In this document: piece by piece, positions 58,122-64,000 of the stretch
How the letters are laid out: each line of letters begins with the position of its first letter
How positions within the stretch are numbered: the first letter of the stretch is position 1
Source of the DNA: Centroberyx gerrardi
Lineage: Eukaryota; Chordata; Actinopteri; Beryciformes; Berycidae
NCBI RefSeq assembly: GCF_048128805.1
Contig: NC_136003.1
Span: forward strand, 28,976,001-29,040,000
Direction: 5' to 3'
DNA: 64,000 nt
Made by a program: the position numbers and the translations under genes
The notes under the pieces: model-generated
Seen by the model: only the letters and a program-made list of their open reading frames with translations
What the model was told of the DNA's origin: nothing
Database searches by the model: none

Positions 58122-60833
58122 GCTCCATGGAACCCACGACAACAACAGCAGCTTGGATGGGCTGAGGCAGTGCAGCCATCGTTACGGTTGCCGGGGCGAT
58201 GGACACGGAGACCTGCGGGCCCTCCTGGTTGCCGTGCTGCCCGGGCTGGGGGAGAGTCTCCTGGGCGGGCGGGGCGGCGGGGGGAGGAGGCGGCGGCGGC
58301 GGGGGGGGCAGGGTGAGGTGGAGCAGGGAGAGGGGGACCGTCTGCCGCTCCACTCGCCCCTTCCCTCCATCCTCCTTCTCGCGGGCGGCTCGGTCCTTCA
58401 TCCTGATGCCCGTGTGCACCGACTGGTGCCGCCGCAGGTTGTAGCTGTTTTTGAACTGCTTGTTGCATGTGGCGCAGATGTGGGCGGGCCGGCTGGGCTT
58501 GGTGACGGGTTTGACTGGAAGACAAAGCGTGCGGAACGTTACATTTACATTTTAAATTCAAATTTTAGGGATTTTGCTGATGCTCTTAGTGCTTAAGGTA
58601 ATAATCTGAGCATTTTCATATGAATAAATGTCCATTTTGCTACTCTGTCACAAACTGATACAACACAATAATGATTCAATCTATAGGGAGGGAAAGTGTC
58701 AATTTACGGCATTAGCTGCTTGCGTTCAAACACTTTTAACTTTTAATAATTGATTATAAATTAACAAAACTTGAATTTTCATATATCAGACATTTTGCGA
58801 CACTAAGGCGTGTGAATGAGATGAAACAACATAATTTATTTGCAAAGGCATGACAGTGTAGATACATATTTTGTTTTCTCTAAAACGAAGAGGAGCGATC
58901 AAGATGGTGCCGTGCTTCGTGTGATTGCTCCAATACGTATGTATGTACGTACCTGGTCCCATACAAATCCAACGTATGTGACAAGTCAGCTAATGGATAT
59001 CTAGGCATCTTAGCCAATCAGAGTGTGTTAACGTCCCGCCGCTGGACACTGACCGGGCTGATCTTTGCACTACTTCTGTTTTGATAGAATGTAATTTTCA
59101 GTAGTTTAGGAATTGAAGCGTATTCTACTGCTGCACTCACTTCAGTCACTCTGGATAAGAGTCACAGCTAAACGCCTTGAATGCAAATGTAAGAAGTGCA
59201 AGGGTTAAAGGGGCACAGGGACAGGAAATTTGTCTTATTATAGTCCTTGTGGACATACAACCGACCACCCATATGACAGAATGCTTAAAAATGATTTGGC
59301 CTATCATGGGATAATTGCATTAAATGTTTATATTAGACATATAAGAAACTCAAAGTCTGTAGAACGCGCAGCATTTTCCCAGCCCAATGTCCAAGCCAGG
59401 GACATGTTGGGTCGTTTTGGTTTTACTCGACCCCCGCCCCGTCCTCCCCTCCCCCCTCCCCTCCCCTTTGTATTTCTACCATGCCCCCTGCCCTCTTCTC
59501 CTCCTCTCTCCTGTCACAAACACATGCAGATTACAGACTAAGCAGGGGGGCATAAAAGGCCATTGAGACGGTCTGTAAAAGCCCAAACTTCAGAGACACT
59601 GTAGTAAATAATCTCACACTTCACCTCCAATTTGCGTGTGTTTGTGGCAGCTTTGATATGCAAAGTAACAGGACCAAGGTGCCTCAGCAGAGTCTGAACC
59701 AGATGAGGCCAAAACCAAAACTCTCCAGCAGATCTCCACTATTGCTGCTAATCAAAGGGGCAAATACACGGTGTGCGAATAAGCAACTAATATTTGTGAA
59801 TCGCTTTGACCCCTGTGTGTAGGGGACGAGATTTCTCAGAAGCTGCTTCCAGTGACTGGTGGTTACCATGGAGACAGTAAACAATCCAGCTGCCACTGGC
59901 TCACATGCGCCTTTAAAATGGCATTTTGGATTCGTCATTTTATTTATGTTTATCAGAGGTGTGACCATGTCAACTTTGCTCGAGTCCGTCTCAAGTCAGT
60001 CTCAAGTCTTGAGGCACAAGTCTCAAGTCAAGTCTCAAGTCTAAATGTTGATTACCAAGTCAAGTCCAAGTCAAGTCCATGTCATTAATGTCAAGTCTCA
60101 AGACTAAATGTAGAACAGCAAGTCAAGTCAGAACAAATCAAGAGTCCAGTATCAATTTAATATCTTAAAGAAAACTAAATATCTCGGACTTTTCAATGCA
60201 ATATGGTTTTAATAGGATAAAAACTTGGTAAGAGCATCATGAGTTTGATTTCTATAATCAGTTTCAACTTCAATAAATTCAATCATTCCATACAAATTCA
60301 GAAAACAGAATTTAAATTCAGTCATCTGCTGGAACAAATCTCATCACTTTCAATCTAAGTCATTTACACAAACACAAGATCTCAAGTCAAGACTTTAGAA
60401 ACCTTTTCAAGTCATCAAAGTACAAGTCAAAGTCGAGTCCCGAGTCACCAGAACCCAAGTCTCAAGTCTTCTCTTCATGCATCAAGTCAAGTCTCAAGCA
60501 ATTAACATTGTGACTTGAGTCTGACTCAAGTCACAATGTCCCCACCTCTGATGTTTATCAATGTTACGTCAATTCAGTACAAAATAATTAACAAAAATCC
60601 ACATGGAGGTCCCTGAAATAAAATCCTATCAAACGGGGATCTGTGACATGAAACTGCTCTATGTCCCCGACCCCTCCCTCACCAGGTAGCGGCTCCTCGT
60701 TCAGGGCGGCGGTGTCGACGGTGGACGGCGGCGGCGCGATGTGCTCCGCCGGCGGGCTCTGGGCGGAGCCTGTCAGGTCCGGCAGCAGCTCGGACTGAAG
60801 CGGCGTCTCAGGCTGGCTCTGTGTCGGCGGCGT
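53128..60833 (-). CDS. maz: Myc-associated zinc finger protein (MAZ), 5' partial, 6 coding exons seen
   Basis: C2H2 zinc-finger transcription factor binding G-rich/GC-box promoters and chromatin boundaries in the nucleus. Exons seen: 60683-60833, 58120-58514, 56834-57090, 54553-54616, 53869-54040, 53128-53456; they join in frame (1368 nt including stop, 455 aa). The first exon, which in human encodes the start Met and about 60 residues, was not found up to 64000. STVDTAALNEEP matches the MAZ linker before finger 1. Fingers in order: HICATCNKQFKNSYNLRRH; HACEACGKAFRDVYHLNRH; YSCPICQQRFKRKDRMSYH; YVCPHCAKAFSRPDHLNSH; FKCTTCTSAFATRDRLRAH; VPCHICGKLLSAAYITDH; HACHLCNRSFTTLTYLRVH; LLCQLCGVQCKTATQLQGH. 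The last two correspond to the longer MAZ isoform rather than the poly-Ala tail. A Pro-rich segment follows finger 1, and a Gly-rich linker lies between fingers 7 and 8. Confidence 0.93.
53640..53705 (+). mobile_element. LINE 3'-tail fragment
   Basis: TTTGGCAATATTGTTTCTGA, then ATGCCAATAAAGTAACTGAACTGAATTG, a typical fish LINE tail ending in short A/T-rich tandem units. Maz intron 6 of the numbered reconstruction. Confidence 0.45.
54150..54530 (+). mobile_element. Family-A element, near-full copy, maz intron
   Basis: Starts GATTTAGACCGATATATTGG and ends CGGCCTTCAAACACCCGTGT. Its right edge is 22 nt from the donor of the 64-nt finger exon (54553-54616). Confidence 0.8.
57230..57560 (+). mobile_element. 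LINE/SINE 3'-end fragment
   Basis: Contains CCCAAGGTTTCTTCC, AGTTTTTCCTTG and TTTTGATAAAGGGCTATATA followed by AATAAA, the common 3' tail of fish LINE-2-type elements and SINEs mobilised by them. A similar short piece is at 3780-3825. Confidence 0.55.
58085..58119 (+). repeat. (CA)n forming the maz intron donor itself
   Basis: In transcript sense the intron after exon 58120-58514 begins GTGTGTGTGT..., so the first GT of a 17-unit repeat is the splice donor. Confidence 0.95.
59954..60550. mobile_element. hAT-type MITE, 597 bp, perfect 8-bp duplication, maz intron
   Basis: Ends CAGAGGTGTGAC and CCCACCTCTG, flanked on both sides by ATGTTTAT (59946-59953 and 60551-60558). The interior is repeated AAGTCTCAAGTC units near both ends. 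Reference copy of the family also at 8976-9453 and 29510-29625. Confidence 0.95.
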
Positions 60834-60952
60834 CTAACAGAGTGAGACAGGGAGAAAATGTATTAATGCTCCAATACAGAGTTTATTCCAGCATCTCTAT
60901 TCTGACAGTCTTCAGATATTGATTTTTGAAGAGAATGATTTAGTATAGTCAG

Positions 60953-60995
60953 TGGGGCAGCAGAGTGGCCTAGTGGGCAGAGTGAGATTGTCCTT
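60953..60995 (+). mobile_element. tRNA-derived SINE head fragment
   Basis: GGGGCAGCAGAGTGGCCTAG followed by TGGGCAGAG resembles the A-box region of fish tRNA-derived SINEs. The body is missing; a foldback element follows directly. Confidence 0.45.
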
Positions 60996-60998
60996 TAA

Positions 60999-61697
60999 AG
61001 GAATACAAGTTTTTGGTAGATTGGCCTGTTGGTCAACTTATCCATTGAGTGATGATAACATAAACACCAAAATCATCAAAATCATCTATGTGTCCCTGGT
61101 AGATCATTGACTCTGGTACTCCATGCTAACACATTAGCATACACTATGTTGAGTGACAGTAGCCTCCATGCTAACACTTTAGCATACACTATGTTGAGTG
61201 ATAGCAGGCAACTAGCATTATCTAAAGTAATTAGAATTAAATATCATTAACTCAATATATCTGATTTTTGGAACTATTTCAAGTGTTCATCGGCTGTGCA
61301 GGGATTTTTAGCTGTACAGTCTCCCACCGCCCATCACCTTCACTTCCTATGGGAACAGGGAAAGTCGTCCCAGCTAGTTCAAAACAGTATGTTATTATGT
61401 ATGTTATTATTAAGTATTTTTTTATTTTTTTTGTGTAAATTTTAAATCAGACTTAGCTGCATATCATCTAAGATTATTTACCATTTAGCTTTAGAGCAAG
61501 TTATAATTTTCTCTCTTTTGAGATAATGCTAGTCTATTGTCTCTCAACATAGTGTATGGTAAAGTAAATAATAATAAATAAATAAGACTGAAGTGTTAGC
61601 ATGGAGCAACGATCTACCGGGGACACATGGGTGATTTTGATGTCTATGTTTTAGTCACTTGACAGCTAAGTTTCCCAATGGCCCAATCTCCCAAAAA
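60999..61697. mobile_element. Foldback element with about 100-bp inverted arms
   Basis: Left arm TTTTTGGTAGATTGGCC ... TGTGTCCCTGGTAGATC and right arm GATCTACCGGGGACACA ... GGCCCAATCTCCCAAAAA are inverted copies. An internal tandem CCATGCTAACAC/TTAGCATACACTATGTTG segment occurs twice. A partial copy is at 20347-20520. Confidence 0.7.
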
Positions 61698-61699
61698 AC

Positions 61700-62423
61700 C
61701 TAAAACGTAGGCTATCCCGCCTTGATTATTGCAACTCGTTATATTTTGGTATCACTCAGTCTTGTTTATCCCGTCTCCAACTAGTTCAAAATGCAGCAGC
61801 AAGAGTTTTGACAAGGTCAAAAAAGAGGGAGCACATTACTCCCATTCTTGCCTCCCTACACTGGCTGCCTGTTAGCTACAGAATTGATTTTAAAATCCTG
61901 ATGTTTGTTTACAAGGTGTTAAATGGTTTCACCCCCTTTTACATTACAGAACTCCTGTCCCCATATCACACTGTCAGAGTACTGAGATCGTCTGACCAAA
62001 GACTTCTGTCTGTCCCGAGATCCAGGACTAAGTGTTATGGGGACAGGGCCTTCTCTATCGCTGCCCCAAAACTATGGAAATCTCTTCCTCCCACCATCCG
62101 ATTCTCCCCCACTATTGAGATCTTAAAACACACTTCTACTCATTAGCTTTTAACTGTGCCTAACTTAAATTAACCAGCTCAGGTATTTCTCCTGAAGTCT
62201 CTGTAGGTCTGTGTTGTCACTTTGGGCTCTGTGTGACCATGTGCCTTTACTATTATTATTATTATTATCATTATTATTTATCATCACTCTGATCTTTTCT
62301 CCTCTTCTATTGTGTTTGTCTCCTTCTTTTGTTTTGTTTTCCTCTGTGTGTGTTGTAAAGCACTTTGGATCAACTGTGTTGTGTGTAAAGTGCTATATAA
62401 ATAAAGTTGAGTTGAGTTGAGTT
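61700..62423 (+). mobile_element. LINE-2-like retrotransposon, 3' fragment
   Basis: An open frame from about 61708 to 62146 encodes the C-terminal end of a LINE reverse-transcriptase polyprotein, with the L2-type signatures LVQNAAARVLTR, ASLHWLPVSYRIDFKIL, LLSVPRSRTKCYGDRAF and APKLWKSLP. The 3' tail reads AAAGTGCTATATAAATAAAG followed by (TTGAG)n at 62405-62423, where L2-type elements end in short tandem repeats. The frame lacks the catalytic part, so it is a 5'-truncated dead copy. The frame is nearly intact, suggesting a fairly recent insertion. Confidence 0.85.
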
Positions 62424-62477
62424 AACTGGGAGGTCACAGTTCAGATGACTAATTTTCTCAGTTTTGTTCCTGCAGAT

Positions 62478-62533
<56 letters not shown>

Positions 62534-63820
62534 GCTCTACAGCAGCTGTTTCCATGCAATATCCCAGAGGAAACAGAGGTATTGAGGTAAGACTCTCCTG
62601 AAGATGAACAGCTTCTTGTATTCATTCATTCCTTCAGGCTGTCATAACACAACATAACACAACGTAATGTAACATAACGGTCCCGGGGGTTCAACAGCCC
62701 ATGTGTCCGTCCACAGCCTGTCAAATCCTCCGGCGGGGCGCTGAACTCCACCTGCTCACTCACTGTACGGAGTCTGCGCATTCATGTGCTATCGGATACA
62801 TCGGAAAAACTTTACTACTTGGAAATTTCACATGAACGCTCTGCAAAATCGGATGATGAAGTCGGAAACCGTGAGAACATTTTGCTATCCGAGTTTCCGA
62901 GTTATGACACAATGGTGACCTTTAACCTTCTCAACAAGGCCAAAAAATAAAGTTTTGTGTCAGTCAACAGTAAGAAAACATGCACATGCACCTTGTTGTT
63001 AGCCAGACTGACCTAACATTTGTTTAAAGTTCATCAAATTAGCTTGTTAAGCTGCAGGACGTCTGTGTTTGTTTGATGTCGGACTTTCCCACCAGCACAT
63101 GAACAAGTGTCAGCTAAAGGTCTAAATTATAAACTGTAGCTAAATGAGCTTTTTGCAACTTTCATAACTGTTCACAACTCCAGATACAGCTTGTTTATTC
63201 CAATTTGCCTCAATGTTCTGAATGCAAAGTAATGCTTTTATGACTTTAAAATGTATTGCAATTCATATTTAGCTGTCAAACAATTCTGAGTCATTTTATT
63301 TAAGGTGTTAGCAACCAATCCGAGAACCAAAAAAAAATCTCTTAAATCCCACAATTGCTTTTCCTCAGTCTGTTATTTTGTTTCCATTTCAAACACAACC
63401 ACCCTAAAACAGAATTCACAGTTTGTTCCTGCAGTCTTGGGCGGGTCAAGTCTGAACACGACCGAAACCTGAATATGCAAAGTCATTTCACAACAAAGCC
63501 TAAAGCTGCTCTGGTGACAGTGACTTTCTGGGATGACTTGTGCGCACTTGTAAAATGTCTGAATGCTCACCCAGGAGTGAGTTTTATTTTGTAGTACTGC
63601 CGCTCATGTTTCTGTGCCAAATCCCTCTGGGTCCTGGTCTGGGATCAGGGGTTCACCACTGACATGATATCACTGAATACAGTTTTCCACGTTCACATAT
63701 CAACACTGATCAGGTTCAGTAGATCATTGGATGGAATTCCATTTTAGGGTGGATTTTCTCTTTCAGTTGCATATGGCTGAGTGGAATCAATCACCTTGAC
63801 ATCTCTCTCTCTCTCTCACC

Positions 63821-63852
<32 letters not shown>

Positions 63853-64000
63853 AATACACACATCAGAGTTTGCCATTCATCAGCCTCCATGTGTGACACT
63901 TGCCATATGTTAGCCTAAATGAGTCCAAATGTGTAATTTTTCTTGTAGTTTATCATTATAACAGAGGGCAAAGACCAAACAAGATAATGGCAGCAATTTG
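62424..64000. other. Non-coding region upstream of the known maz exons
   Basis: Holds (GT)n at 62479-62531, an AACATAACAC-type repeat at 62644-62678, (CT)n at 63803-63818 and (CA)n at 63822-63846. I looked for the maz first exon (MFPVFP.. type) on the minus strand and did not see it, so it probably lies beyond 64000. Confidence 0.5.

Noticed and set aside
62690-62800. Possible maz first exon
   Set aside because: The minus-strand sequence has a CAG|GTGGAG-like junction, but its translation (VEFSAPPEDLTG...) does not resemble the MAZ N-terminus and stops soon.

Overview
This window is nuclear DNA from a vertebrate, almost certainly a ray-finned (teleost) fish. It has widely spaced split genes with GT-AG introns, dense (CA)n microsatellites and minisatellites, many short inverted-repeat transposons of the types common in fish, and a LINE-2-like fragment. 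The proteins align by eye with vertebrate families, and one of them, a nemo-like kinase of type 1, is a paralog kept in fish and amphibians. The species cannot be named from the sequence alone.

Four protein-coding genes were reconstructed exon by exon, all on the minus strand. From high to low coordinate they are: maz (Myc-associated zinc-finger factor, 53128-60833, first exon outside or not found), nlk1 (nemo-like kinase type 1, 41229-50226, 11 coding exons, 475 aa), tlcd3b/fam57b (TLC-domain ceramide-synthase-like membrane protein, 25814-33409, 6 coding exons, 291 aa) and mvp (major vault protein, 1041-17628, 16 coding exons, 881 aa). For each gene the exon phases join without a frame break, and the three complete genes run from ATG to stop. 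MAZ, TLCD3B and MVP lie together on human 16p11.2, so this looks like the fish counterpart of that block with nlk1 embedded in it. The four products do not form one pathway: vault particle shell, sphingolipid/membrane enzyme, Wnt/Notch-linked kinase and GC-box transcription factor. The shared feature is conserved synteny.

The rest is introns and intergenic DNA packed with repeats. I see at least four families of short non-autonomous DNA transposons whose ends and 8-bp target duplications can be read directly (hAT type), an abundant family with ends like AGGGTTAGACCGATAT, several foldback elements, the 3' end of a LINE-2-like element, and a tRNA-Leu-like relic. Tandem repeats often sit directly against splice sites in mvp, tlcd3b and maz. 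One hAT element begins 10 nt inside mvp intron 7. No prokaryotic-type system, CRISPR array, operon or rRNA is present. I found no convincing undescribed gene system; the most notable signals are the repeat-to-splice-site juxtapositions and the transposon families.
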